Shown here one piece after another: positions 34,993-44,522 of a stretch of 64,000 nucleotides of DNA. The position numbers and the translations under genes are program-made. Numbering within the stretch: the first letter of the stretch is position 1; the number at the start of each line of letters is the position of its first letter. The DNA comes from Massilia atriviolacea (GTDB lineage: Bacteria; Pseudomonadota; Gammaproteobacteria; Burkholderiales; Burkholderiaceae_D). The DNA lies in contig NZ_RXLQ01000009.1 in NCBI RefSeq assembly GCF_003953935.1, positions 167,361 to 231,360 of the forward strand. The letters run 5' to 3'. Below the pieces are notes generated by a model, which had not been told where the DNA came from, did no database searches, and saw nothing but the letters and a program-made list of their open reading frames with translations.

Positions 34993-35235
34993 ATGTATCT
35001 GATGTCGATCGGAGCCGGCGTGCTGGTAGGGATCATCTACGCGCTGATCAATGTGCGTTCGCCCGCGCCGCCCGCCGTCGCGCTGCTGGGCCTGCTGGGA
35101 ATGCTGATCGGCGAACAGATGGTCCCCATCGCCAAGCGCGTCATCGCCGGCGAGCCCTTGAGCATCGCCTGGTTCAGCGCCGAATGCGCTCCCAGAATCA
35201 CCGGCCTGCATGCCAAGGACAAGGACGCCGCATGA
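34993..35235 (+). CDS. XapX-family (DUF1427) membrane protein
   Basis: An 80-residue protein with two hydrophobic segments (MYLMSIGAGVLVGIIYALIN; VALLGLLGMLIGEQ), the XapX domain pattern with the NVRSPAPP turn. Function unknown. GAGGAG lies 6 bases before the ATG. Its stop overlaps the start of the amidohydrolase gene (ATGA), so the two are translationally coupled at the head of a six-gene operon. Confidence 0.9.
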   Translation: MYLMSIGAGVLVGIIYALINVRSPAPPAVALLGLLGMLIGEQMVPIAKRVIAGEPLSIAWFSAECAPRITGLHAKDKDAA

Positions 35236-37076
35236 GCGCCTCCCTGATCCTCATCAACGGCCGTTTCCATACCACCGACCGTGCCAATCCGGTCGCCAGC
35301 GCGGTCGCCATCGATGGCGAGCGCTTCCTGGAAGTGGGCGGCCTTGAGGCCGTGATGCGCCATCGCGGCCCCGCCACCGAGGTCGTCGACCTGGCCGGAC
35401 GCACCGTCATCCCGGGCCTGAACGACTCGCACATGCACCTCATTCGCGGCGGCCTGAACTACAACCTGGAGTTGCGCTGGGAAGGCGTGCCCTCGCTGGC
35501 CGACGCCATGCGCATGCTGCGCGAACAGGCGATGCGCACGCCGTCGCCGCAGTGGGTACGCGTGGTGGGCGGCTGGACCGAATTCCAGTTCGCCGAAAAG
35601 CGCATGCCGACCATCGAGGAACTCAACGCCGCCGCGCCCGACACCCCGGTCTTCGTGCTGCACCTGTACGACCGCGCCCTGCTCAACGGCGCCGCGCTGC
35701 GGGCGGTCGGCTACACGCGCGACACCCCCAACCCGCCCGGCGGCGAGATCGTGCGCGACGCCGCCGGCAACCCGACCGGCATGCTGATCGCCCGTCCCAA
35801 CGCGATGATCCTGTACGCCACCCTGGCCAAAGGCCCGGCGCTGCCGCTCGAGCACCAGGTCAACTCGACGCGCCAGTTCATGCGCGAACTCAATCGGCTG
35901 GGCGTGACCAGCGTGATCGACGCCGGCGGCGGCTTCCAGAACTTCCCCGACGATTACGCCATCGTCGACCGGCTCGCGCGCGACGGCCAGCTCAGCGTGC
36001 GCATCGCCTACAACCTGTTCACCCAGAACAAGGGCGCCGAACTGCAGGACTTCCAGGCCTGGAGCAAGATGATCAAGCCGGGCGAGGGCAGCGACTACTA
36101 CCGCCACAACGGCGCCGGCGAGATGCTGGTGTTCTCGGCGGCCGACTTCGAAGACTTCCTCGAACCGCGTCCCGAACTGGCCGCCGGCATGGAAGACGAA
36201 CTCGAAAAAGTCGTGCGCCACCTGGTCGAACAGCGCTGGCCGTTCCGCCTGCACGCCACCTACGACGAATCGATTTCGCGCATGCTCGACGTGTTCGAAA
36301 AGGTCAACCGCGAGATTGCCTTCGACGGCCTGCGCTGGATGTTCGACCACGCCGAAACCATCACCCCGCGCAATATCGACCGCGTGCGCGCGCTCGGCGG
36401 CGGCATCGCCATCCAGCACCGCATGGCCTTCCAGGGCGAATACTTCGTCGAGCGCTACGGCGCCGAAGCGGCCCGCCACACGCCGCCGATCGCGCGCATG
36501 CTGGAAGCGGGCGTGCCGGTCGGCGCCGGCACCGACGCCACCCGCGTGGCCAGCTACAACCCGTGGACCGCGCTGTACTGGCTGGTGTCCGGCCGCACCG
36601 TCGGCGGCCTGCGCCTGTACGGCGCCGACCAGCAGATGCCGCGCGCCACCGCGCTCGAACTGTGGACCTCGGGCAGCGCCTGGTTCTCCAGCGAACAGCA
36701 CCAGAAGGGCCGCATCAAGGCCGGCCAGCTGGCCGACCTCGCGGTGCTGTCGGGCGACTTTTTCAGCGTGGCGGAAGACGACATCAAGGCGCTCGAATCG
36801 GTGCTCACCGTGGTCGGCGGCAAAGTGGTGTACGGCGCGGGCGACTTTGCGCCGCTGGCCCCGGCCCCGATTCCGGCCCTGCCCGACTGGTCGCCCGTGA
36901 ACGCCTACGGCGGCCATTACCGGCCGGCGGCACAGCGCAGCGCCCTGCCGCACCTGTGCGCCGGCTCGTGCGGCGTGCATGGCCACGCGCACGGCATCGC
37001 GCGCAAGTCGACCATCCCGGTCACCAGCCACACCGGCTTCTGGGGCGCGCTCGGCTGCAGCTGCTTCGCGTTCTGA
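35232..37076 (+). CDS. YtcJ-like metal-dependent amidohydrolase
   Basis: A 614-residue amidohydrolase-superfamily enzyme of the YtcJ group. The N-terminal beta-sandwich part (ILINGRFHTTDRANP) leads to the metal motif GLNDSHMHLI. Later ligands appear in FRLHATYDES, MFDHAETITP and VGAGTDATR; the C-terminal sandwich follows (KAGQLADLAVLSGDFFSV). It should hydrolyse C-N (amide or cyclic imide-like) bonds; substrate unknown. The last ~50 residues are unusual, rich in Cys and His (LPHLCAGSCGVHGHAHGIAR; GALGCSCFAF). It overlaps the XapX gene by 4 bases and precedes an isochorismatase-like gene by 34 bases. Confidence 0.92.
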   Translation: MSASLILINGRFHTTDRANPVASAVAIDGERFLEVGGLEAVMRHRGPATEVVDLAGRTVIPGLNDSHMHLIRGGLNYNLELRWEGVPSLADAMRMLREQAMRTPSPQWVRVVGGWTEFQFAEKRMPTIEELNAAAPDTPVFVLHLYDRALLNGAALRAVGYTRDTPNPPGGEIVRDAAGNPTGMLIARPNAMILYATLAKGPALPLEHQVNSTRQFMRELNRLGVTSVIDAGGGFQNFPDDYAIVDRLARDGQLSVRIAYNLFTQNKGAELQDFQAWSKMIKPGEGSDYYRHNGAGEMLVFSAADFEDFLEPRPELAAGMEDELEKVVRHLVEQRWPFRLHATYDESISRMLDVFEKVNREIAFDGLRWMFDHAETITPRNIDRVRALGGGIAIQHRMAFQGEYFVERYGAEAARHTPPIARMLEAGVPVGAGTDATRVASYNPWTALYWLVSGRTVGGLRLYGADQQMPRATALELWTSGSAWFSSEQHQKGRIKAGQLADLAVLSGDFFSVAEDDIKALESVLTVVGGKVVYGAGDFAPLAPAPIPALPDWSPVNAYGGHYRPAAQRSALPHLCAGSCGVHGHAHGIARKSTIPVTSHTGFWGALGCSCFAF

Positions 37077-37110
37077 CCGGCCCCATTTTTCAACCCAAGG
37101 AGTGCATTAC

Positions 37111-37794
37111 ATGAATCCGAAACTCGACGTCCTGACCCCGCAAAACTCGCAACTGATTTTCATCGACCACCAGCCGCAGATGGCCTTCGGCGTGCAGTCG
37201 ATCGACCGCCAGGTCCTCAAGAACAACACGGTGGCGCTGGCCAAGGCCGCCAAGGCCTTCGACATCCCGACCGTGATCACCACCGTCGAAACGCAGGCGT
37301 TCTCGGGCCACACCTATCCGGAACTGCTGGACGTCTTCCCTGGCCAGAAAATCCTCGAGCGCAGCTCGATGAATTCCTGGGACGACCAGAAAGTGCGCGA
37401 CGCCCTGAAAGCGAACGGCCGTAAAAAAGTCGTCGTCGCCGGCCTGTGGACGGAAGTGTGCAACAACAGCTTCGCGCTGTGCGCCATGGCCGAAGGCGAC
37501 TACGAAATCTACATGGTGGCCGATGCATCGGGCGGCACCTCGAAAGAAGCGCACGACTACGCCATGCAGCGCATGATCCAGGCCGGCGTGGTGCCGGTCA
37601 CCTGGCAGCAGGTGATGCTGGAATGGCAGCGCGACTGGGCGCACCGCGAGACCTACGACGCCGTCATGGCGATCGTCAAAGAGCACTCGGGCGCGTACGG
37701 CATGGGCGTCGACTACGCCTACACGATGGTGCACAAGGCAGCCGAGCGCACCACCGGCGAGCACGAAGTCCTGGCGCCGGTACCGGCGAAGTAA
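37111..37794 (+). CDS. Isochorismatase-like cysteine hydrolase
   Basis: A 227-residue hydrolase of the isochorismatase-like superfamily, YcaC-like. The triad Asp is in [11 protein letters not shown] (Asp19), a Lys probably lies in the [13 protein letters not shown] region or nearby, and the nucleophile Cys is in [10 protein letters not shown]. Members hydrolyse amides, carbamates or vinyl ethers. AAGGAG lies 9 bases before the ATG. The pairing with an upstream amidohydrolase suggests sequential amide hydrolysis in one pathway, which is inference. Confidence 0.92.
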   Translation: MNPKLDVLTPQNSQLIFIDHQPQMAFGVQSIDRQVLKNNTVALAKAAKAFDIPTVITTVETQAFSGHTYPELLDVFPGQKILERSSMNSWDDQKVRDALKANGRKKVVVAGLWTEVCNNSFALCAMAEGDYEIYMVADASGGTSKEAHDYAMQRMIQAGVVPVTWQQVMLEWQRDWAHRETYDAVMAIVKEHSGAYGMGVDYAYTMVHKAAERTTGEHEVLAPVPAK

Positions 37795-37802
37795 TCCATC
37801 AT

Positions 37803-37836
37803 CGCCGCCGCTCCCGCGCAAGCGGCAGCGGCGGCG
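37803..37836 (+). repeat. Intercistronic hairpin
   Basis: CGCCGCCGCT (37803-37812) pairs with AGCGGCGGCG (37827-37836) around a 14-base loop, between the isochorismatase-like gene and the alpha/beta hydrolase gene. There is no T tract, so it may stabilise or process the upstream message rather than terminate. Confidence 0.55.
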
Positions 37837-37859
37837 CTAACGACAACAAGAAAGCCATC

Positions 37860-38822
37860 ATGTCCACCAACGACAACCAGAAAACCCTCTCGCGCCGCGC
37901 AGCCATTTCCGCCGGCGCTTCGCTGGCCGCCGCCATTCCGCTGGCCGCCATGAGCGCCGGCGCGCAGGCCGCACCGGGCGCCGCCGTCAAGCGCAGCGCC
38001 AGCACCATCACCACCAGGGACGGCGTCGAACTCTATTACAAGGACTGGGGCTCGGGCCAACCGGTCGTGTTCTGCCACGGCTGGCCGCTCAACAGCGACA
38101 GCTGGGAATCGCAGATGTTCCATCTTGCGAACAACGGCTTCCGCGTCATCGCCCACGACCGCCGCGGCCACGGCCGTTCCAGCCAGCCCTGGACTGGCAA
38201 CGACATGGACCACTACGCCGACGACCTGGCCCAGGTCATCGAAGCGCTGGACCTGAAGAACGCCATCCTGATCGGCTTTTCGACCGGTGGCGGCGAAGTG
38301 GCCCGCTATGTCGGCCGCCACGGCACCAGACGCGTCGCCAAACTCGGCCTGATCTCGGCCGTCCCGCCGCTGATGCTCAAGACCGCCGACAACCCGGGCG
38401 GACTGCCGATCGAGGTCTTCGACGGCATCCGCGCCGCTTCCGTCAAGGACCGCTCGCAGTTCTACCTGGACCTGGCATCGGGCCCGTTCTACGGCTTCAA
38501 CCGCCCTGGCGCAAAAGCCTCGCAAGGCCTGATTAACGCCTGGTGGATGCAGGGCATGATGGCCGGCCACAAGAACACCTACGACTCGATCAAGGCGTTC
38601 TCCGAAACCGACTTCCGCGCCGACCTGAAAAAATTCGACAAGCCGACCCTGATCATCCACGGCGCCGACGACCAGATCGTGCCGATCGACGCCGCCGGCA
38701 AGGCGTCGGCCGCCATCGTCAGGAACGCCAAGCTGATTGTCTATCCTGGCGCCCCGCACGGCCTGACCGACACCCACAAGGACCAGGTCAACGCCGACAT
38801 TCTCGCCTTCGCCAAATCGTGA
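37860..38822 (+). CDS. Tat-exported alpha/beta hydrolase (non-haem chloroperoxidase/arylesterase type)
   Basis: A 320-residue enzyme. The N-terminus has a twin-arginine signal ([20 protein letters not shown], ending near AQA at ~37). The mature domain is an alpha/beta hydrolase: oxyanion [12 protein letters not shown], nucleophile elbow GFSTGGGE, Asp in HGADDQIVP, His in GAPHGLTDT. Best similarity by motifs is to cofactor-free chloroperoxidase-like esterases. Its stop overlaps a GTG start of the next gene (GTGA), so translation is coupled. Confidence 0.92.
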   Translation: MSTNDNQKTLSRRAAISAGASLAAAIPLAAMSAGAQAAPGAAVKRSASTITTRDGVELYYKDWGSGQPVVFCHGWPLNSDSWESQMFHLANNGFRVIAHDRRGHGRSSQPWTGNDMDHYADDLAQVIEALDLKNAILIGFSTGGGEVARYVGRHGTRRVAKLGLISAVPPLMLKTADNPGGLPIEVFDGIRAASVKDRSQFYLDLASGPFYGFNRPGAKASQGLINAWWMQGMMAGHKNTYDSIKAFSETDFRADLKKFDKPTLIIHGADDQIVPIDAAGKASAAIVRNAKLIVYPGAPHGLTDTHKDQVNADILAFAKS

Positions 38823-39505
38823 CCCCCGACCAGCGCAACCGCCTGCGCAGCATCGACATGGGCTTCCTGGCCGGCTATGTGGACACCCTCGGCTTCGTCG
38901 CCCTGTTCGGATTGTTCACCGCCCATGTCACAGGTAACTTCGTGCTGATCGGGGTTGCGCTGGCCGACGCCTCCAAGGCCTCGATCCTGCTCAAGTTCCT
39001 GGCCTTCCCCGCCTTCATCGCGGGGATCGCCATGGCGCGCCTGCTGATCCTGGCCTCGGAACGGCGCCAGTGGCCGGCCCTGAAACTGGCCCTGCTGCTG
39101 CAGGTGGTGCTGCTGGCCGGCTTCATGCTGGCCGGGATCGCCGCCTCGCCCATCGGCGAGACCGCGTCCACGCTGGCGATGGCGGCCGGCCTGCTCGGCA
39201 CCGCCGCCATGGGCGCGCACAGCGCCAGCAGCCGCCTGCTGCTGGCGCAACTGGCGCCCACCTCGATGATGACCGGGAACGTGACCCAGGTCGTCATCGA
39301 CAGCATCGACGTGCTGCGCGGCGCCGGCGACGCCGCCACCAGCGCGCGCTGCGGCAAATTCTTCTGGCCCCTGCTGGCGTTTGCCATCGGCGCCATCGCC
39401 GCCGCCTTTGCCTTCATGGCCTTCGGCTTCATCGCCCTGATCGTCCCGATCGCGATCCTGTGCGCCGAGATGGCGCTGCCCGAACCGCCCAAGGGGGCGG
39501 CATGA
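38819..39505 (+). CDS. YoaK/DUF1275 family membrane protein
   Basis: A 228-residue inner-membrane protein with about six hydrophobic segments. The family signature is visible near the N-terminus ([20 protein letters not shown], then [11 protein letters not shown]), and a second half has [20 protein letters not shown]. Function unknown. The GTG start at 38819 overlaps the previous stop; the ATG at residue 14 (MGFLAG) is less likely because family members have ~10 residues before it. The stop overlaps the start of the next gene (ATGA). Confidence 0.88.
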   Translation: MTPDQRNRLRSIDMGFLAGYVDTLGFVALFGLFTAHVTGNFVLIGVALADASKASILLKFLAFPAFIAGIAMARLLILASERRQWPALKLALLLQVVLLAGFMLAGIAASPIGETASTLAMAAGLLGTAAMGAHSASSRLLLAQLAPTSMMTGNVTQVVIDSIDVLRGAGDAATSARCGKFFWPLLAFAIGAIAAAFAFMAFGFIALIVPIAILCAEMALPEPPKGAA

Positions 39506-40059
39506 ACAAGGTGCGCCTGGAGGCCTTCAGCGATGGCGTCATCGCCATCATCATCACCATCATGGTGCTGGAACTGAAAACCCCGCACGGCGCGGCGCCG
39601 CACTACCTGGCGCCGGTGCTGCCGGTGCTGCTGCGCTACCTGCTCAGCTTCATCTACGTGGGCATCTACTGGATCAACCACCACTACCTGTTCGACAGGG
39701 TGCGCGAGGTCGACGGCGTGGCCATGTGGGCCAACCTGCACCTGCTGTTCTGGATTTCGCTGATCCCGTTCGTGACCGCGTGGGCCGGCGAACACCCGTT
39801 CGACTCGCTCCCGGTGGCGATGTACGGCGTGGTGCTGCTGATGTGCTCCATCGGCTTCGTGGTGCTCGACGACGTGCTGCGCCGGCGCGGCGCCATGCAC
39901 GCCGGCGCGGCGCGCCCGAGCTGGATGGAGCGCAAGAACCTGGCGTCGATCCTGCTGTACGCGCTGGCGATCCCGCTGGCGCTGTGGTACGCGCCGGCAG
40001 GCTCGGTCGTGCACGTCGTCGTCGCCCTGCTCTGGCTGCGCCCGCGCGCGCACGCTTGA
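39502..40059 (+). CDS. TMEM175-like potassium channel family protein
   Basis: A 185-residue membrane protein with about five hydrophobic segments. It carries the family signature at the N-terminus, RLEAFSDGVIAIIITIMVLE, whose FSD triad lines the pore in bacterial TMEM175 channels, followed by YVGIYWINHHYLF. Likely a potassium channel or a DUF1211 relative. Start overlaps the DUF1275 stop by 4 bases; last gene of the XapX-led operon. Confidence 0.9.
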   Translation: MNKVRLEAFSDGVIAIIITIMVLELKTPHGAAPHYLAPVLPVLLRYLLSFIYVGIYWINHHYLFDRVREVDGVAMWANLHLLFWISLIPFVTAWAGEHPFDSLPVAMYGVVLLMCSIGFVVLDDVLRRRGAMHAGAARPSWMERKNLASILLYALAIPLALWYAPAGSVVHVVVALLWLRPRAHA

Positions 40060-40110
40060 CACGATGGCGCCGGTGGTATCATCGCGCGCCATGAACAGGA
40101 CGAACGACGT

Positions 40111-43100
40111 ATGAAACCGTACAGCATGTCCAGCACGCGCTGGTGGCGCCAGGCGGCAATGGCGCTGCTGTTCGCGTGCGCCGCCGCGCAGGCGCAAGTG
40201 CGCTCGTTCGACCGCCTGGAGCACCGGCGCTGGGTCGCGGCCGACGGCGGCCCGAGCCAGGTCGGCGCCATCGCCCAGACGCGCGACGGCTACCTGTGGC
40301 TCGGCACCAATGAATCGCTGTTCCGCTTCGACGGCTTTCGCTTCGTGCGCTACGAAGCGCCGGGGCTGAACACCCTCAATATCGTCGCCTCGCTGCTGGC
40401 GGTGGAGGACGAACTGTGGGTCGGCCTGCGCTTCGGCGGCGTGCGCACGATCGGCCCGGGCGGCATGCGCGAACACCTGCCCGGCCCCAACCTGCCCGAA
40501 GGCGCCATCTACAGCCTCGCGCGCGACCATGCCGGGGCGATCTGGGTCGCCGCCGACGATGGCCTGGCGCGCTTCGACGGCAGCCACTGGGAACGGACCG
40601 GCGCCGGCTGGGGCTTCCCCGGCAAAAAAGCGCGCGCCGTGTTCGTCGACGGCGGCGGCACGCTGTGGGCCGCCAACGAAAACCGCCTGCTGTACCTGCC
40701 CAGGGGCGCACGGCGCTTCGTCGACAGCGGCCTGGCGGTCGACTGGGTCAGCCAGATCGCCCAGGCGCAGGACGGCGCCGTCTGGCTGACGGAACGCTAC
40801 AGCGGCAAGATCCACCGCGTGCTGCTGTTCGACGGCCATCTGACCAGCGGCAGCCTCGCCATCGACACGCCCGCCATCGGCCTGCTGTTCGACCGCAACG
40901 GCGGCCTGTGGATCAGCACCACCGGCAGCGGCGTACAGTACGTGCACAAGCCGACCGGCATCGGCGCCATTCGCACCCGCAGCGCATTTTCCGCGCGCGA
41001 CGGCCTCAGTTCGGACTTCATCTGGAAGATGCTGGAAGACGGCGAAGGCAACCTCTGGGTCGGCAGCAACGGGGGGCTGGACCGCTTCCGCCAGCGCGCG
41101 CTGATGCCCGCCGGTTTTCCGGCCGGCTCGCTCAACTTCGCCCTCGTCGCCGGTAACGACGGCAGCCTGTGGGCCGGTCCCAGCAACCGGCCCGCCATGC
41201 GTCTGATGGATGGCGCCATGCAGACGCTGGACATGCCGGCGCCGGTATCGTGCGCCATGCGCGATGCGGACGGCACCATCTGGATGGGCGGCCCGTCCGG
41301 CATCTGGCGCTCGCGCGGGGCGCGCCTGGAAAAATTCGCCGAGCTGCCGCCGGCCGCACTGGCAGAATCGTCGGTGCGGGCGATGGCGCGCGACGCCGCC
41401 GGCGACCTGTGGGTCTCGTTCAACCGGCTCGGCCTGTTCCGCCTGCACGGCGGCGCGTGGATCGCCACGCCCTCGCCCTCGCCCTCGGCCAACCAGCGCA
41501 TGCCGGTGTCCGCGTCGGCCGACGCCACAGGGCGGCTGTGGTTCGGCTACCGCGACAACCTGCTCGTGACCCGCGACGCCGGCGGCGAAGAAGCCGGCGA
41601 AAAGCGCTGGGGCGAGGCCGACGGCATGGACATCGGCCACGTCACCGCCATCACCCACCACGGCCAGCGCACCTGGGTCGGCGGCCAGCGCGGCATCGGC
41701 TACATCGACGGCCAGCGCTACCATGCGTTGCGCCTGCCCGACAACGGCCTGTTCGCCAATATCTACGCCATCATCGTGGTGCCGCTCAGGGATGGCCGTG
41801 GCGACGACCTGTGGGTGCATTCGCGCTCGGGCATCTTCCAGCTGACCGCCGCCGAACTGGCGCGCGCCTATGCCGACGCCGGCTACCGCATCCGCTACCG
41901 CTCCTACGACCTGATGGGCGGGCTGGCCAACGACCCGTACCAGGTGCTGCCGCTGCCGACGGCGGTGCGCAGCAGCGACGGGCGGCTGTGGTTCTCGACC
42001 AGTAACGGCGTGGCCTGGATCGATCCGGACCGCCCGCACCCCGAACAGGCCGGGCCGACGGTGCTGATCGAATCGGTGCACGTGGACGGCATGCGCGCCG
42101 CAACCGCCACGCCTGCCACGCTTGCCGCCGGCGCCCAGCGCATCGTGATCGACTACACCGCCCTGAGCCTGTCCGCGCCCGAGCGCCTGAACTTCCGCTA
42201 CCGGCTCGATGGCTATGACATCGGCTGGCAGGATGCGGGCCGCCAGCGTCAGGCCGTCTACACCGGCCTCGGTGCGGGCCAGTACCGCTTCCGCGTGCTG
42301 GCGCACAACCAGGACGGGCTGCCCAGCACGCGCGAGGCGGTGTTCGAATTCGCGATTCCGCCGGCGCTGTACCGCCAGCCGCTGTTCCTGCTGCTGGCCG
42401 GCACCCTGGGCTTCGGCGCCTTGTGGATGCTATACCGGATCAACATGCGGCGCGCCGCCGAGCGCCTGTGCGAACGCATCGAGGAACGCCACAGCGAGCG
42501 CGAACGCATCGCGCGCGACCTGCACGACACCTTGCTGCAGGGCGTGCACGGCTTGATACTACGCTTCCAGGCGATCGTCTACACCATCCCGGCCGGCAGC
42601 CCGGCGCGCCACAGCCTGGAAGAAGCGCTCGACCGCGCCGACCAGGTGCTGATCGAAGGACGCGACCGGGTGCGCGACCTGCGCATCGGCGCGGTCGACC
42701 TGAGCGAACTGCACGAGGCGCTGGACAAACTGGGGACCGGCCTCGAACAAAGAGGCGGCCCGCGTTTTGCGCTGGCCGTGCGCGGCGCCCCGGCGCCATT
42801 GCGCCCGCTGGTGCGCGACGAGGTGTACCAGGTCGGGCACGAGGCGATCGTCAACGCCTTCCGCCATGCGCACGCGCTGCACGTGAAGGTCGACATCGAG
42901 TACGGCGCGCGCCTGTTCCGCATGACGGTGGCCGACGATGGACTGGGCATCGACGAAAACTACAGGACGCCGCTGGGGCGGCCGGACCACTGGGGCCTGC
43001 GCGGCATGCACGAGCGGGTCGCGCGCATCGGCGCGCAGCTGGCGATCGACAGCGATCCGGAGCGCGGCAGCGAGATCCGGCTCGATCTCAGGTCGCATCT

Positions 43101-43179
43101 GGCCTACCGGCGCCGGCCGCGCCGCCTGCTGGCATGGCTGCGCGCGACAATGAACAAAGGGGAGAACAATGAATCCTGA
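40111..43179 (+). CDS. Propeller-sensor histidine kinase (HisKA_3)
   Basis: A 1022-residue sensor kinase. Signal peptide ~1-28; residues ~35-640 form two seven-bladed propellers of two-component-regulator-propeller repeats (DGYLWLGTNESLFRFDG, GNLWVGSNGGLDRFR). A Y_Y_Y domain spans ~660-735 (NFRYRLDGYDIGWQDAG), with one membrane segment ~750-772. A HisKA_3 dimerisation domain carries the phospho-acceptor in ERIARDLHDTLLQGVHG (~804), then an HATPase domain (~905-1000; HEAIVNAFRHA, DDGLGID, GLRGMHERV). Such kinases often sense oligosaccharides outside the cell. It overlaps the response-regulator gene by 11 bases. Confidence 0.94.
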   Translation: MKPYSMSSTRWWRQAAMALLFACAAAQAQVRSFDRLEHRRWVAADGGPSQVGAIAQTRDGYLWLGTNESLFRFDGFRFVRYEAPGLNTLNIVASLLAVEDELWVGLRFGGVRTIGPGGMREHLPGPNLPEGAIYSLARDHAGAIWVAADDGLARFDGSHWERTGAGWGFPGKKARAVFVDGGGTLWAANENRLLYLPRGARRFVDSGLAVDWVSQIAQAQDGAVWLTERYSGKIHRVLLFDGHLTSGSLAIDTPAIGLLFDRNGGLWISTTGSGVQYVHKPTGIGAIRTRSAFSARDGLSSDFIWKMLEDGEGNLWVGSNGGLDRFRQRALMPAGFPAGSLNFALVAGNDGSLWAGPSNRPAMRLMDGAMQTLDMPAPVSCAMRDADGTIWMGGPSGIWRSRGARLEKFAELPPAALAESSVRAMARDAAGDLWVSFNRLGLFRLHGGAWIATPSPSPSANQRMPVSASADATGRLWFGYRDNLLVTRDAGGEEAGEKRWGEADGMDIGHVTAITHHGQRTWVGGQRGIGYIDGQRYHALRLPDNGLFANIYAIIVVPLRDGRGDDLWVHSRSGIFQLTAAELARAYADAGYRIRYRSYDLMGGLANDPYQVLPLPTAVRSSDGRLWFSTSNGVAWIDPDRPHPEQAGPTVLIESVHVDGMRAATATPATLAAGAQRIVIDYTALSLSAPERLNFRYRLDGYDIGWQDAGRQRQAVYTGLGAGQYRFRVLAHNQDGLPSTREAVFEFAIPPALYRQPLFLLLAGTLGFGALWMLYRINMRRAAERLCERIEERHSERERIARDLHDTLLQGVHGLILRFQAIVYTIPAGSPARHSLEEALDRADQVLIEGRDRVRDLRIGAVDLSELHEALDKLGTGLEQRGGPRFALAVRGAPAPLRPLVRDEVYQVGHEAIVNAFRHAHALHVKVDIEYGARLFRMTVADDGLGIDENYRTPLGRPDHWGLRGMHERVARIGAQLAIDSDPERGSEIRLDLRSHLAYRRRPRRLLAWLRATMNKGENNES

Positions 43180-43801
43180 GACGCTACCCATCCGGGTGCT
43201 GGTGTGCGACGACCATCCGATGATGCGCGAAGGGATCGCCGCCGTCATCGCCAGCCAGCCGGACATGTGCCTGGCCGGCGAAGCGGGCGACGGGCGCGAA
43301 GCGGTGGCGCAATACCGCGCGCTGCAGCCGGACGTGGCGCTGATCGACATCCAGATGCCGGACATGAACGGCATCGAAGCGATCCAGGCGATCCGCGCCG
43401 AATTCGCCCAGGCGCGCATCGCGGTGCTCACCACCTACCGGGGCGACGCGCGCGCGCTGCAGGCGATCCGCTCGGGCGCGCAGGCCTATCTGCTCAAGAG
43501 CGCGCTGCGCAAGGAGCTGACCGAGGCGATCCGGGCGCTGGCGGCGGGCAAGCGCTATTTTCCGGCGGAGATCGCGGCCGAACTGGCCAACCACCTCGGC
43601 CAGGAACGCCTGACCCCGCGCGAAGTGCAGGTGCTGCAGCTAATCGCGCGGGGCCACAGCAACAAGCAGGTGGCGGGCGACCTGGCGCTGTCGGAAGACA
43701 CCGTCAAGGGGCACCTGCGCAATATCATGGACAAGCTGGGGGCGAACAACCGCACGCACGCGGTGACGATCGCGATCGAACGGGGCTTCATCGGTTTGTG
43801 A
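43169..43801 (+). CDS. NarL/FixJ-family response regulator
   Basis: A 210-residue response regulator. Receiver domain ~8-122 with the acidic pocket VCDDHPMM, phospho-acceptor Asp in VALIDIQMPDMNG (~59) and Lys in YLLKSALR. C-terminal LuxR-type helix-turn-helix ~145-205 (LTPREVQVLQLIARGHSNKQ; LALSEDTVKGHLRNIMDKLG). It is the cognate partner of the overlapping propeller kinase. The target genes are unknown; the small AraC gene follows 144 bases downstream. Confidence 0.95.
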   Translation: MNPETLPIRVLVCDDHPMMREGIAAVIASQPDMCLAGEAGDGREAVAQYRALQPDVALIDIQMPDMNGIEAIQAIRAEFAQARIAVLTTYRGDARALQAIRSGAQAYLLKSALRKELTEAIRALAAGKRYFPAEIAAELANHLGQERLTPREVQVLQLIARGHSNKQVAGDLALSEDTVKGHLRNIMDKLGANNRTHAVTIAIERGFIGL

Positions 43802-43945
43802 GCGCGCTGGCGGTAACGGCGCGGCAGCAGGCCGGACCAACACTTTTGGGGGGGTAGGCAGTCACCTGAGCGGCCCTGTTCGGCCATGCCGGCTTCACGC
43901 ATCATCGTCGCTGACGCAAGATCGTCGGCCACCCTGGAGCGAACC

Positions 43946-44374
43946 ATGCAAGCGACCCTCATTTCCACCCTGTCGAAGACCCCGCCGGCGCGCCGCTGCC
44001 ACAAGGCGCCGCCGCTGCCGCCAAGCGCCGCGTACGAGGCCAAGGGCGCCCTCGCCGCCTGGCAGGTGCGCGATCTGACCGCGCATATCGACGCCAACCT
44101 GTGCGCCACCCTGCGCACCACCCACCTGGCCGCCACCGTCGGCTTGAGCGTGAGCCACTTTTCGCGCGCCTTCAAGAACGCGGTCGGCGTGCCGCCGCGC
44201 GTATACGTGCTGCGCCGGCGCGTGGCGGCGGCCTGCGAGGCCATGCTGGCCGGCGACGAGCCGCTGACCGACATCGCGCACGCGCACGGCTTTTGCGACC
44301 AGTCGCATTTTTCGCGCGCGTTCCAGATGCTGGTCGGGATGGGGCCGCAGGCATGGCGGCGCAGCCAGCGCTGA
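43946..44374 (+). CDS. Small AraC-family regulator (DNA-binding domain only)
   Basis: A 142-residue protein consisting of an AraC-type double helix-turn-helix domain (~50-142; LAATVGLSVSHFSRAFKNAV, LTDIAHAHGFCDQSHFSRAF, ending MGPQAWRRSQR) with a short, probably unstructured N-terminus and no ligand domain. GGAG lies 6 bases before the ATG at 43946; an upstream ATG at 43886 has none. Targets unknown. It flanks the low-G+C defence gene on its left. Confidence 0.88.
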   Translation: MQATLISTLSKTPPARRCHKAPPLPPSAAYEAKGALAAWQVRDLTAHIDANLCATLRTTHLAATVGLSVSHFSRAFKNAVGVPPRVYVLRRRVAAACEAMLAGDEPLTDIAHAHGFCDQSHFSRAFQMLVGMGPQAWRRSQR

Positions 44375-44477
44375 AACCTGATGAAATCGATCACGCCAGA
44401 AATCTTTAATCCCATAGAACGCACATTTTCAAGCCTGGGGTAATTCGCTGAGAGCTATTCCCAACACAAGTGAGAAT

Positions 44478-44507
44478 TTGTGAGTAATTGTCGGTACGGA
44501 ATATGCT
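44478..44507 (+). promoter_or_regulatory. Candidate promoter of the helicase-nuclease gene
   Basis: TTGTGA (44478-44483) and TATGCT (44502-44507) with an 18-base spacer, in the AT-rich gap before the large defence gene. A start near 44514 would leave only ~9 bases before the ATG at 44523, but ~80 before the alternative TTG at 44595, which favours the latter. By eye only. Confidence 0.45.
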
Positions 44508-44522
44508 AAGGTTAGTTCACCG

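Noticed and set aside
38875-42306. 1143-codon open frame on the minus strand
   Set aside because: Antisense to DUF1275, TMEM175-like and sensor kinase genes with clear family motifs; low-complexity His/Ala/Arg content.
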